64,000 bases of DNA. Source: Bidens hawaiensis (lineage: Eukaryota > Streptophyta > Magnoliopsida > Asterales > Asteraceae). Below are positions 32,815-43,286 of the stretch, one piece after another. Position 1 is the first letter of the stretch; every line of letters begins with the position of its first letter. The notes under the pieces were generated by a model. The model saw only the letters and a program-made list of their open reading frames with translations, was not told where the DNA came from and made no database searches. The position numbers and the translations under genes were made by a program. The stretch is taken from positions 1 through 64,000 of the forward strand of contig JAIQDT010009076.1 of the NCBI GenBank assembly GCA_021521415.1. The letters run 5' to 3'.

Positions 32815-33290
32815 GTTTTTCCTCCACCATTCAGTGACATTTATTCACTGAAAGTTGATAAAAAGAAAATGGAGCCTTATCGAAGCCAATTCAAGTCACT
32901 TTTCCATGATAAGAAGGACTTCATTGAAAATTATGAGAAGGTGATGGTTAATGAAGATGGAGAACTTGTGATGACTGAAAATGATACCAATGACTGCAAA
33001 TCAGTTGAGTCAAGTGAAAATGATTTGACTGAGAAGACAAGTGAATTAAATGAATTAGTCAAAAATATTTCAAGTAATCAAAGTAACAAAATTGAGAAAA
33101 CCATGGAAAGATCTCCAAAGAATAAGAATCCATCAAAGATGAACAAAGAGCTACCATCAATTACTACAAAATTGAAGAAACACTATGAGTTGATGAGAAA
33201 GAATCATAAAGTGTTTGACATATGTGGAAGTTCTCAAGTCCAATCAAGAAAAGAAAATTCAAGAATGAAAAAGTATCCTCACAATGTTTG
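32815..33290 (+). pseudogene. Element B gag segment homologous to A 26,886-27,521
   Basis: Reads VFPPPFSD followed by KVDKKKMEPYRSQFKSLFHD, matching the A piece that contains AVPPPFNN and KVDKEKRDAYLQQFRDVFHN. The open part is 32,869-33,291; upstream codons to about 32,815 are in frame. It is rich in Lys, Glu and Ser and carries no catalytic motif. The match to A in the opposite orientation is the best single proof that A and B are relatives. Confidence 0.7.
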
Positions 33291-33539
33291 AAAATACCAA
33301 CCAACTCAAGAAAACAAGCTCAAGAAGGAGACACCAACTGTGTGAAAAGGCATGAAAAATGAACAAGCCTGAAAGAAATCACATACCTTCTTTCCCATAT
33401 ATCCAGTATTCTCAAACAATGAATTATTTGATAATGAAGATGTGGAGTATATCACAAGAAGAAAGTCAGGTCCTATAATAGGAAGTGAACATATGAGAAG
33501 CAATCCAAGATTGGAAAATATCAAGTTTGTCAAAGGAAC

Positions 33540-34282
33540 TAACACTCAAAGTGATGAAAATATTATGTGTTACAACCTATTTCAATTGACTTTGATAGGT
33601 CTTTAACCCATCAAAAGACTATTGGAATTGATCCACCAAGACCAAGTGAGAGGTTTAAAAGAGGGAACTCCATGACAGACCATACATGAAAGGTTTGGTG
33701 TAGAACTTGTGATGTCTATGGACATCACACTGAATCATGAAAAGATAAACTCATGCCTGAACCATTTGATGTTTTTGATACTAAGAAATTTGGTCAAGAT
33801 TTTTTGTACTACAAAAGAAGATATGTTGCTTATCTTGAAAAGGGGCATGCAAATTGAAGAATCAGATGTTATGAAGGAAAAGAAAATGAAAGAAAAAAAG
33901 TTGATCAAGCATGCTTCTTTCAAATCTCAAGATTCTGAAATTCAATGGAATCTAAAAAGTTTTGTTTCATCTGTTGTGAAAGAAAGATCTGATGTAAAGA
34001 CATTCAAAAAGAAACCTATTGGCAAGCTAAATGGAGATCAGAAATATTTATTGAAAAATGGTTCTGAACCAAGAGGTTTTCTTTAAAAAATGAAAGATGA
34101 GAACCCAAAGATTATCCTGAAAAGAGAATAACCAGTCTTACAAGAGTGTCTGAGTGTTGTGGTGCACAAAGGAAATAGTGAAGAAAGTGGCTATGAAAGT
34201 GAAGAATCATGTGAAATCGTTTATGAAGACCCAGTCCCAAATATAATTGTTGATTGTGTACATGAAGAAGTACAAGCCTCAA
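33540..34282 (+). pseudogene. Element B gag, zinc-knuckle region and tail
   Basis: Frame-broken but readable: PPRPSERFKRG-type basic stretch, then a knuckle WCRTCDVYGHHTES whose last Cys codon is replaced by TGA at 33,738-33,740, then a FGQDFLYYKRRYVAYLEKG-type stretch. A shifted frame (33,709-34,086) ends with NGSEPRGFL, matching the tail of A gag. The sequence is cut at 34,282 by solo LTR S1. Confidence 0.65.
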
Positions 34283-34643
34283 TGTGACATTCGTGACAAA
34301 ATGATGTATACGTTATTTATTATGTAGCGAGTAAACAGTTAACCGGTTATTTCATAACAAGTGAACGATTAATTGAACAATACTAATTATGACCAAGATA
34401 TATAAGGGGGTCATATACAAGTGATATATGTATTATAACAACTAAGATGTTGATGGTATAGCCGTAGTATGTACTAAAATGTTGATAGTACTAGTATTAA
34501 CAGTACAATACCGATTATAGGATTCAAGCTATAATCGAGGCATACTATTTACCGCATCATGATACTGATACTTTACTACGATAAGGTGAGTTTCATGACC
34601 CCACTTTTTAAACTATTTTATGAACATTTGGGGTGGAAAGCAT

Positions 34644-34679
<36 letters not shown>

Positions 34680-35359
34680 ATCTGGAAACGTGTTACGATG
34701 TGAATTGTCTAAGTGCTAACACTTGAAAGTCCCGGCAAACACAAGTGATTAATTTTGAACTAGTGGCATGTGGATAGTACTATTGGTTTGAAAAACTCAA
34801 CTGACAGGGCCAAAGGGGTATGCTGGGACTGTTTACAATTGCACATGACCATAAACTTGTTATAACATGCTACGTGGTGTTAGACATAGTACCTTTTGGG
34901 ACATGTGATAGTTGAAGTGTGTGGGCTGTGGTGGCCACGTGGTAAAAGCACGTCAAGGGTTTACTTGTGGCTTAGTATAATTAAATCATATGCATACATA
35001 CTGTGAATACTATGATTACATATACCGATTTCGTATAAACTTGTGAAACTCACCAACTATCGTAGTTGATCCGTTTAACATGCTTGTCAGGTATACCAAA
35101 GTTGGAATGATGTGCTTATGTGTTATATGTTCGAGAGATGAACAATATCGTTGTAGATAGATGCAAGAATACTTTTATAGAATAAAGCGGCTTAAGGATC
35201 CAGTTGTGTGTGAAACGCTTAGTTTGTAACCATAGTTAAAACAATGTAACGTGATGTAAACTAGTTTGTTAAATTTTTTATAAATAATGAGGTTGATACC
35301 AGATGTGTCTGCTACATTCTCGTATTACGCTTCCTCATTTTACTAGTTGGGGTGTGACA
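34283..35359 (+). mobile_element. S1: gypsy-type solo LTR, 1,077 bp
   Basis: TG...CA ended (TGTGACATTC ... GGTGTGACA) and flanked by a perfect 5-bp duplication CTCAA (34,278-34,282 and 35,360-35,364). B gag resumes right after. It has a TATA box at about 34,399-34,405, a (TA)n run at about 34,652-34,677, and an intron-like pair: AAG|GTGAGT at 34,585/34,586 and TGCTTGTCAG| at 35,090. Similarity of blocks to S2 and S3 places it among Ty3/gypsy LTRs. A solo LTR arises by recombination between the two LTRs of an element. Confidence 0.9.
34399..34405 (+). promoter_or_regulatory. TATA box of solo LTR S1
   Basis: TATATAAGG, about 115 bp into the LTR, on the LTR sense strand as inferred from block order shared with S3. 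Confidence 0.55.
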
Positions 35360-35364
35360 CTCAA

Positions 35365-35739
35365 TAGCTTGTGTCTCACTCCAAAACTGATCAAATTGTT
35401 TCTTTAATGTGCAGGAACAGTCCACAGAGCAAAATGACATTTGGTATATGGACAGTGGGTGTTCCAGTCACATGACCTACAATAAGAGGTCACTGATCAA
35501 CTATGAAGAGAAATTTGAAAATCCAGTTGCTTTTAGTAGTGATGAAAATGAAGGAAATATTGTTAGAAAAGGCATTCTGACAAATGGAAAGGTTTCTTTT
35601 GACAATGTGTTACATGTTGAGGACTTCAATATAATTTACTAAGTATATCACAAGTTTATGACAAAGTTTATAAGATGGGGTTTAATGACTCACACTGCTT
35701 CATTTAGAAACCTGGGTTTGTGATTCCTCCTGACATGAT
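35365..35739 (+). pseudogene. Element B gag end, gag/pol junction and protease
   Basis: After S1 the gag frame ends in TGA near 35,388, followed by a pyrimidine-rich run and GTGCAG|GAACAG at about 35,414. The open piece 35,409-35,642 then carries the protease signature IWYMDSGCSSHMTYN and a VSFDNVLHVE stretch. A shifted frame continues to PPDMI at about 35,739, where GAG-pre-integrase sequence is cut by the Tat-like LTR. The first codon is GTG or frame opening, not a true start. Confidence 0.75.
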
Positions 35740-36333
35740 TGTTTTGGTCAAAAATCACCGACGCAATAATTGAACAATTTTATTAAGTGAGGTAGAGTGT
35801 TCTTCAACAATGAGGTGAGTAATTTAGTAGACAAGTGCGGTAAAAGTAAAGATGAACACAACGATGTAGCGATGAAAATTTTAGGATCCTGGTAAGGATC
35901 GTCAAAAAATTCTTGTAACACCCCGTAACCGCAGCGGAAACGTACACGGGATGCAACAGACACATCTGATATCAACAGCATTGCTTATAAAGAAAATACC
36001 ACTACATTAATTTATAACATATTACATTGTTGCGAGTTGCGTTACTGTCTAGGTGTTACACACATATATTACCAATAAGACATTAATATATATTCATTAC
36101 AAAATAAAGAGCAGCAAGCTTCCAACAGGTAGCACAGATAGTTAAGCACATATCAATCATTCCAACCTGGGTATACCTAGAAAGCATGTAAAGAAAACGG
36201 GTCAACTACGAATAGTTGGTGAGTTTCACTAATTTAAATAAACCATAGATCAGTATAAAAATCATATGTTTATGATGAAATTATACTAAGCCCGTTAATG
36301 AAAACTCTATTAACCCAAAAACACATTAAATGA

Positions 36334-36596
36334 CCCCTGGGGACACTGTTAACCCAGAACATATCCAATAACCCCTGGGGACACTGTTAACCCAGTACAT
36401 ATCAAATAACCCCTGGGGACACTGTTAACCCAGCGCATATCAAATACCCTCTGGGGACACTGTTAACCCAGAACCATATCCAATAACCTCTGGGGACACT
36501 GTTAACCCAGAACCATATCCAGTAACCTCTGGGGACACTGTTAACCCAGAAACATATCCAATACCCTCTGGGAACACTGTTAACCCAGAACAATTC
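36334..36596 (-). repeat. Minisatellite in S2: about 7 units of 37-39 bp
   Basis: The unit core GGGACACTGTTAACCCAG occurs near 36,339, 36,376, 36,413, 36,452, 36,491, 36,530 and (one change) 36,569. Two diverged extra copies lie near 36,888 and 36,918. Because several units are 39 bp, the minus strand stays open as a 13-residue periodic ORF (36,402-36,599), which is a by-product. Confidence 0.9.
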
Positions 36597-38133
36597 CACC
36601 CGATAAACAAATTATCTATTCTATGCATCATACCATATATATATATATATAAAAATATACAAGTGTTTCCATACGATCGGTATGTACTTAGATAATTTAA
36701 CACAATCATGCTTTCCGCCCCGGAAAAATATTTAAAACAGTTCATTAAAAGGGGCTCGTGAAAACTCACCTTTTTGTGAGTCTGTGGGTAATACAATGAA
36801 CAGCTACGTGCCTGGATCTGTAATATAATATCTAGTCGTTACTATATAATTCCCATAAACTAAATCCGTATTAATCGGTACATCTGGGGACATTGTTAAC
36901 CCAGTACTGTACTCGATCCGGGGACAATGTTAACCCCGTGACACTTCTAAGGACTCAGATTGTGTCATTACTTAGAGTCTGACGGTCAAAATTATCATTT
37001 TTATGTTTTCCTTGATTTGCGTGCCTAGCACGGTCATCCGTTTTTAGTTTCAAAAATGAGTTTATTCACACTTAACCCAAAAATGGTGTTTGACTGTTAT
37101 TTTAGTTAAAGTGATGAAATTAGAGCTCGGTTTGACACCCCGTTTGGCCGCGGGGCCCGTTTCCGTCATTTAGGTGCCGGAAACAGTAAAATCGGTAAAA
37201 TTACCCAAATCATCCGAATTATTTTCGGATGATTTATTTTTACTTATTTTACTTAGTTTTATGAAAATGGTCCATTTTTAGGTTTTTATATACCAGTCAG
37301 CTCGCTTATGCGAGTTTTGCCGGTTTACACGTTTTAAGCTTTAAATATTTGTTTTTATGTTCATTTTAGCACAAATAATTACCCATTTAGTCTCGGGTCT
37401 TGAAATTTTGCACAAAACTTATTTTGACAGAAAGAAAATTTTACAAAATTTTTCCAGATTTATTTTCTTATATTTACATTTATTTATCTATTTTTAAACC
37501 TTATTAAAACACTAAATATGTCAAAAATACCAAAAGACTTTAGAAAAATCCCAAATTTTTCTGGGATGATCCTTGCCATCCTCATAACTCCCTGGAATTT
37601 TTCCAGAATTTAAAACTCATTTTTCAAGCCATTTTCACCCAAAACCGAGCTAGAAAGCCCTAGAACTCGTTTCACCGAAAAGCCTACTTAGACTTTTCCA
37701 ACTGAGCTCAAATTTTGTGGGTGACTTTTATATGTTATAAAAAGCTTATCTTAAATTTTCCAGAATTTTTCATCAAGTTTAGCTATTTTTCACTATTTTT
37801 GGCCAAAACCGAGCATTAAATTCACCAAATATTCATCTTTTATCCAAAAATTACCAAAAATTCACAGATCTCTTATTTTCATGTGTAGATCATCTCTGTG
37901 AAATTTCGTGACCCGACTCTAAGCGTGCTACAATCTGTCCAAATTTCATAACCACACGAAAACCGAACTATATTGTGTTTTCTAGCTTTAGATCGCAAGG
38001 ATCTCGGTTTCTAGCCTTTGCTAGCCGCTAGATACAACACTTACAAGCACAATAACACTATACCAAGCAAACTATACCAACAATCAAACCATTTCTTTCA
38101 AAGTGTCGGTTTTTATGTAAAAACAAAGGTTTT

Positions 38134-38580
38134 AACCGTAAAAATCCGTTCTCGACTCTTTTTACTCATTTCTTGGACCAAGATCCTTTGTATAACATGT
38201 ATACATCTCTTGATCATGCAAGGGTCGGTTTCATCTCGGGTTTTCACCCATCTTTCACATGGAAACTCATTTTTACAAGATTTCAACCGTAAAAATTCAT
38301 TCTAAACACTTTTAACTAACTACTTGGATCAAGATCCTTTGTATATCTTGTATACATCCCTTGATCACACGAGAATCGGTTTCATCTCGGGTTTTCACCC
38401 ATCTTTCACTTGGAAACTCATTTTAACAAGATTTTAACCGTAAAAATTCGTTATAAACTCTTTTAACTCATCACTTGGATCAAGATCCTTTGTATAACTT
38501 GTATACATCACTTGATCATGCGAGAATCGGTTTCAACTCAGGTTTTCACCCATTTTACATTTGAAATCTCCTTTTCTCAA
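38134..38580. repeat. Three-copy tandem repeat of about 150 bp inside S2
   Basis: Copies begin near 38,134, 38,285 and 38,434 with AACCGTAAAAATNCNTT. Each contains GATCAAGATCCTTTGTATA-like and ATCTCGGGTTTTCACCCAT-like cores, the second changed in copy three. Identity is high between neighbours. The plus ORF at 38,018-38,305 is inside the repeat and not a gene. Confidence 0.85.
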
Positions 38581-40086
38581 GATCATGAAGTTAGAAAACA
38601 AAATTCAAGCTTAAAAACATATGTTATACCTTCAAATCTTGGTTAGAACTCAAGAATATTGGATGAATGTTGAAAGAGTTGAGAGCTTTTGAGAGAATTG
38701 GTGTGAAAGAAAAGAAAAAATGGAATGTGTGTGTGTATAAACAAGGCCGGCCATATGGTGGTGTGTGGGGGGGCCCACATCTCAAACCATGGCCACACAT
38801 TTGGATTACACAATCCGGATAATGTTGTGGATAGTCTGGTTCAGTTCGTTTCTCGTTTAAACTCGTAATTCGGCTTAAAACGAGCCTAAAATGGTCGTTT
38901 TTCGGGTTAAAATAAAATTTACATAAAACTGATTTAAAAACTTTAAAAAAACTCAACCATAACATTAAAACATCATATTGTCGGTATTTGTGCATCTTTT
39001 TCGGTTTGATCGATCGTCTCTTGCTTGGTTGATGTTAAAGGTTTCGTTTATCGTACCGACGTACTAATAAATCGAAATCCTTTTTCTGTGCTATAATTTA
39101 CTTATCCCGAAGCATTAATACTTCGTAAATATCACTAAACATTATATACTTTGTCTATAATGTAATTCCCGATTCGTTCGGGTTTCAATAATCGTTCATT
39201 GGTTAATTGTAATTCCAATACGATTCACTATATAATCGAGTATGATTCGTACTATGAATCATATATACTCGTATATACGTACTATAACTCATATAATCAA
39301 TATTTAAATGACACGTAAATAGTATATACCGGCTAGGGTATACCTGGATTTGCCGGAATCGTTACAATTCTCGTGAGGGAAAAAGTATCACCTGCCTCAA
39401 TATATTAATAAGGTGAAATTGGTTACAATTCAGGAACTGAATGAGAATTAAGGCTAGAATACTAGTGTCAGTGTTGTGAGTGCAAAAAGATGTGTCCCTA
39501 ATCGTTCTCAATATCCCCATTATATAGAAATAGAAAATAACTATATCTCCTGCAATTCCGGGAAGCCTAGCCGCCATGACCGTTTGGAGAGGTGTTCTCC
39601 AATCCCACATGTGTTTCAACTTGATAATCTGATCTTTCAGGTTGAATAATTCAGCTAGCCGTTGTAGGTCGTTATATCTTTAAGTAATCTGCAAGTATAA
39701 CAAATAAAACAAACCTAGTTGGTTAGTTTAGGATCATGTAGCTAGTTAGGAATCCACGCTATCAGGATAACCGTCAAGATCATGGTAGGGATAAAATGAC
39801 ACCTAGCAATTGTCCCCAAAAAATGTTATAGTTTTAAACAATAAATCCCTAGTTGTCACACTTTTTCAACTTGATAACTATTTTGAATTTTGAAGGCTTG
39901 AGGTGACTTGATAAGACATAATTCACTTCCGAGATGAGATAACTAAACTGCCTTTCATTTAATCACTATGCAACTCCTATAATTACTATGGATCTCTTAT
40001 AATTCTTATGTTGCTTCCTTCCGCAGGTAACTTTCCCCTTTCTCCTTTCTTAGGGTTTCCTTGCTACACTTTCTCTATTCTGATTA

Positions 40087-41340
40087 TGTCCAAGAAAAGG
40101 TCCAGAACTTCCGCCTCTAGTAGCGAAAACGTTCACCCTGACTTCGAATATCAACAAATTCCGATCGACCCTGATTTTGAAGTCTGCAATTTTTCTGACC
40201 TTGATATTTCGTATCTACAATCCGACAATGGTTTCCCTACCGGAGTTCGCTATCATCCCTTTGATAAGACTCTTCGTTCCGACTGCATCTCTAAAAAGTG
40301 GGTCGTCTTCCTGGCTTACCCTTTCACCATAGGCCAAACTTATCCTTTTCTTTATTTCATTGCTCGCTTCTTCAAGGTTACCGGCATAAGATATATCCAA
40401 GCCATGCTGATGCTGTGGAGAATCCTTTACATGTTTAATAAAATCATCACCAGTCGTAACATTGACTTGCAAATATCTGAATTGGCCTCCAATTACAATC
40501 TTAGAATTCATGGCTCTAGTAGCTTTGTCCTCCAAGTGATATATGACCAAGTTTCCCTAATTTTAAACACAAAAATAAACGACGGGCAATGGTGTAGGAG
40601 GTTATATTCATCCAAAGGGATTCTATTCCCGGAGGCGATGTAATTCCTTACCGATGGGTTAAGAAGGGTAGGAAACATTTAGGATATTTAATTGTAATAA
40701 ATTAGCACAATTGACACTTATCTTTCTTTGTTTTGTGATTGCCAGCGAAATTTGCAGATCTTGCGACTTCAACTTCTGGTGCTTTTAAGAGGATTCCCGA
40801 GGTTCTGAGGATTCCTGAAGAAGAACCCTCCTTTCAGCTCAAGGATTTTCTTTCTTCAGACTCCGATCACTCAGCTACTGTGAATATGTCAGGTGGGATG
40901 ATTTTCTCATTTGCCTTGTATTTTAGAATTTTGTCTACTTCTGGATCCTGATTTATGTTGCGACAGGCCAAAGGATGGGACTTGAAGATCTCGAAAGCAT
41001 AATCATGAAGAAGGAATCCACCATAGTTGAAATCTCCAAGCCAGTTCCTCTAGCTTCCTGAACCACGGCGTCTACTTCTCGGAATATACAGGTCATCGCA
41101 GCTACCGAACCTACTATTGAGTCACTCAATTTTGAGAATGTCGAGTCGCTTTTCCTCCGCGTAACAATCATGTGACATTTTTCATAAAATTGTTTTTCAT
41201 TGTATTAATCATACTTTTTTACATAGGGTCTCCAACACTTAGCCAAAATCCATCAAGCCACTCTTAAGGATATTGAGGGACAGAGGGAGAAGATAGCCGT
41301 GATTTCCCTCGTTCGATTATATATCTCACCCGGAAAGTAG
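40087..41340 (+). pseudogene. Antisense ORF of Tat-like element, 'putative gypsy type transposon' (PF04195-like) protein
   Basis: I prefer the ATG at 40,087 (MSKKRSRTSASSSENVHPDF), because the ATG at 40,008 lies before a CAG|GTAA-like site. Residues about 50-165 carry the core pattern I recognise for this family: YPFTIGQTYPFLYFIARFF, then VTGIRYIQAMLMLWRILY. A frameshift near 40,605 moves the frame to one reading RDSIPGGDVIPYRWVKKG. Further exon-like pieces follow at 40,742-40,895 and about 40,960-41,340, separated by intron-like AT-rich gaps. It lies opposite in strand to the adjacent 3' LTR, as do the antisense ORFs of Tat-lineage elements. The family's function is unknown; the host name 'transposase' is historical. 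Confidence 0.6.
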
Positions 41341-42106
41341 GTCAACATATTTTTATTTTTAACTATAAAAGGATGCTATTGTACACTATCCAATTTTCCA
41401 AATATAGATAATTGCCTCATGTGTAAACCTATGAACGATTTCCATTCCAACCCTTCAACAGTAAATATGGCTAACCCAAAACATTTCATTATTACACCAT
41501 ACAAGATAAAGGACGACCACCTGATTCGATGTAAGACCAGCTTTTCTTAGAATAGGTGATCTCGGAAAAGGGCTTTAATGCACCCAGGTGGGGTGGGGTG
41601 AGGTCCGGGTGGACTTCTAAATCATCCACCGGCTCCATCTTCGATAAACGTTACGTGGTGCTATATGAAGGTCACACACCACATAGTAAAATTTGGAGCA
41701 CACCTATGATTTGTGTCCATTTCCTACTATGAAGGACACACACCGCACAACGTATAGGTTCATTTAGATTGTAGACATCTTGTTGTTATGATGTTAATGT
41801 AATGTAATTTGTTGTTTTAAAATGTTAGTTTAATATAATTTGTTTTTATGAACACCATGTTTTGGTATATGTTATTAACCCTTTATTTATTTATTATTAT
41901 TTTGTTTTATTGTTATATACGAATATTTACTTATAGGACATATAAATGTAGGTAGATAAACTAATAATAATAAGACAAATACGTAAACACTCATGTGTAC
42001 ATGTGACAGAAGGAAAAACCAAAAATTTGGTCCAACTAATTTTCCGGACCGCTAGTTATAAAACACACTAAAGTTAACTAACTAATTAAGACAATTAGTA
42101 AATAAT
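41341..42106. other. Non-coding region, no feature recognised
   Basis: Contains a GGTGGGGTGGGGTG G-rich stretch near 41,588-41,602 and otherwise AT-rich sequence. The rest of the Tat-like element is not here, so a deletion or replacement boundary lies within this stretch. Confidence 0.35.
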
Positions 42107-42577
42107 CTAAGAGCTATGGTCTTCAGCCTTTGAATTCCACTCTTCACATTCCATTTGCTCTTGGTATTCTCGAAAACGTAGTTCTTCAAGATTGTCTTCA
42201 AAGTTTGACCCTTCAAATGGCTGTTCTGGTTCTGAATCTTCTACATCGTCAACATTTTCTTGATGAACTGATTGAGCAGTGGTTGGTTGTTGTATTGGAG
42301 GTTGACAGTGATGTTGTTGCATAGAAGGCCCACGGTTTGGTTGTCGCACATGGGGTTGTGGGTTTCTTTGTTGCATATCAGGGTGGTGATGCATGGTATA
42401 GTCTTGGTTGGCTTTCACGTTTCGTTGATGGACATTATGGGGGCGTCAATGGTTAGCTTGCTGTGTAGATGGTGCAGGATATGTATGTTGCAAGCCCGAT
42501 GTAGAGTTTGGATTCTCTACATTAAGGTTTAGATGAATATGAAAGTGAAGATGAATATTGTGTTGTCTATTGTCCAT
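42107..42577 (-). pseudogene. Unknown His/Gln/Pro-rich ORF with one internal stop
   Basis: An ATG at 42,577 opens MDNRQHNIHLHFHIH; the frame has one stop near 42,447 and then runs open to 42,107. The second part is rich in His, Gln and Pro, with an acidic tail (EDSEPEQPFEGSNFEDN). I do not recognise a family. The composition resembles the N-terminal region of PIF/Harbinger ORF1 proteins, of which a C-terminal-type fragment lies at 61,116-61,512, but this is only compositional. No transposase or terminal inverted repeat was found nearby. Confidence 0.35.
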
Positions 42578-42659
42578 AATATTCATCTTGCTGAAGGAAG
42601 ATTATTTGTGTTCCCTAAATCATCATATAAGGACAAGCCTTCTCCAATATACATTACAA

Positions 42660-43140
42660 AATTTTGAAAATAAAAAAAGACAATCGTCCGACTGTTTTTT
42701 TTTTTTTTGTCGTTCGACTGATTGTGTTTTGTCGTCCGACTGGATTTTTTTGTCTTTCATCTGACTTAAAATTTTCTTTTATCTTTTAGTCCCACTTAAA
42801 ATTGTTTTTTTTTTTTTTTTTGCTATATAATGAGACGCAAAGGTACCTTATTTTCCCAAAATGTAATCTACATCCACCTTACTAAGTATGAATACAAGAT
42901 CACCTCCCGATAGAAATCCAAATTATTTTGTATTATTACTTTAGCATGTTATAATTGGTAAACTCGGAATTAAAATGCAAAAAAATTGATGGTCGTGGGG
43001 TTAGGTTTAACACGTAACCATGTGCATCACCAGTCCAATGGGGTTAGGTTTAAAAATAAACCATGCCCAGCACCAATCTGTTGGGGTTAGGTTGAACGCT
43101 TAACCATGTCCACCATCCGTCGGGCGGGGTAAGGGATGAT
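42660..43140. repeat. Low-complexity T-rich stretch and three-copy 42-bp repeat
   Basis: CGTCCGACTG-type words recur near 42,683, 42,711 and 42,732 between poly-T runs. Three units starting GGGGTTAGGTTNAA begin near 42,999, 43,040 and 43,083 (period about 42 bp), each followed by AACCATG. No gene. Confidence 0.55.
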
Positions 43141-43258
43141 AGTGAGTTGTTTCAGGTTCAATGATGAAACACAATCACCATCAATTTGCAGGTTAGGAAT
43201 ACCCCCCGTTTTCGTGACCTCGGCCTCTTCCTTGTTCACGGTTTCATATATATATTTA

Positions 43259-43286
43259 CTAGGTTAGTACCCGTGTTACACACGGG
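43259..43286 (-). terminator. Helitron 3' terminal hairpin and CTAG end (H1)
   Basis: On the minus strand a CCCGTG-TGTAA-CACGGG hairpin is followed by TACTAAC and CTAG. This is the canonical plant Helitron 3' end, used as the replication terminator. Confidence 0.7.

Larger units (their letters stand above)
27540..35739 (+). mobile_element. Element B: degenerate Sirevirus-like copia retrotransposon, plus strand, 3' truncated
   Basis: The order is partial 5' LTR, primer site, leader, gag N-terminal domain, a 2.6-kb insertion, gag middle and C-terminal parts, a solo LTR (S1), then protease and the start of the GAG-pre-integrase region, cut at 35,739 by a Tat-like LTR. Gag segments and the LTR end match element A, so A and B are one family in opposite orientation. 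Integrase, RT and RNase H of B are not present in the window. Confidence 0.8.
35914..39366 (-). mobile_element. S2: long gypsy solo LTR, 3,453 bp
   Basis: The ends are TGTAACACC ... CGTTACA on the plus strand, with a perfect 5-bp duplication ATTCT (35,909-35,913 and 39,367-39,371). Orientation is minus because blocks shared with S1 are reversed. These include the GGTGAGTTT donor-like block near 36,769 and the CTAGGTATACC acceptor-like block near 36,177. It contains a 39-bp minisatellite and a three-copy 150-bp repeat. LTRs this long are typical of Tekay/Del chromoviruses. No internal domain is left. Confidence 0.9.
35740..39808 (-). mobile_element. 3' LTR of a Tat-like gypsy element (613 bp without the nested S2)
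   Basis: On the minus strand an LTR starts TGCTAGGTG at 39,808, just after a GGGGACAAT purine tract (39,809-39,820). It ends CCAAAACA at 35,740, where B is interrupted. S2 and its 5-bp duplication lie inside it. A TATA-like CTATATAATGG (minus) is near 39,515-39,525. The element continues upstream with a plus-strand (antisense) ORF at 40,087, an arrangement known in Tat-lineage gypsy elements. The outer duplication (35,735-35,739, ATGAT) has no partner in view because the rest of the element is missing. Confidence 0.5.

Noticed and set aside
35748..35981. 77-codon minus-strand ORF
   Set aside because: Crosses the edge between the Tat-like LTR and S2.
36334..36596. Regularly spaced repeats resembling a CRISPR array
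   Set aside because: The spacers are as similar as the repeats and the DNA is plant nuclear; it is a minisatellite.
36402..36599. 65-codon minus-strand ORF with a striking 13-residue repeat
   Set aside because: It follows directly from the 39-bp minisatellite in S2; no start context or conserved non-repeat part.
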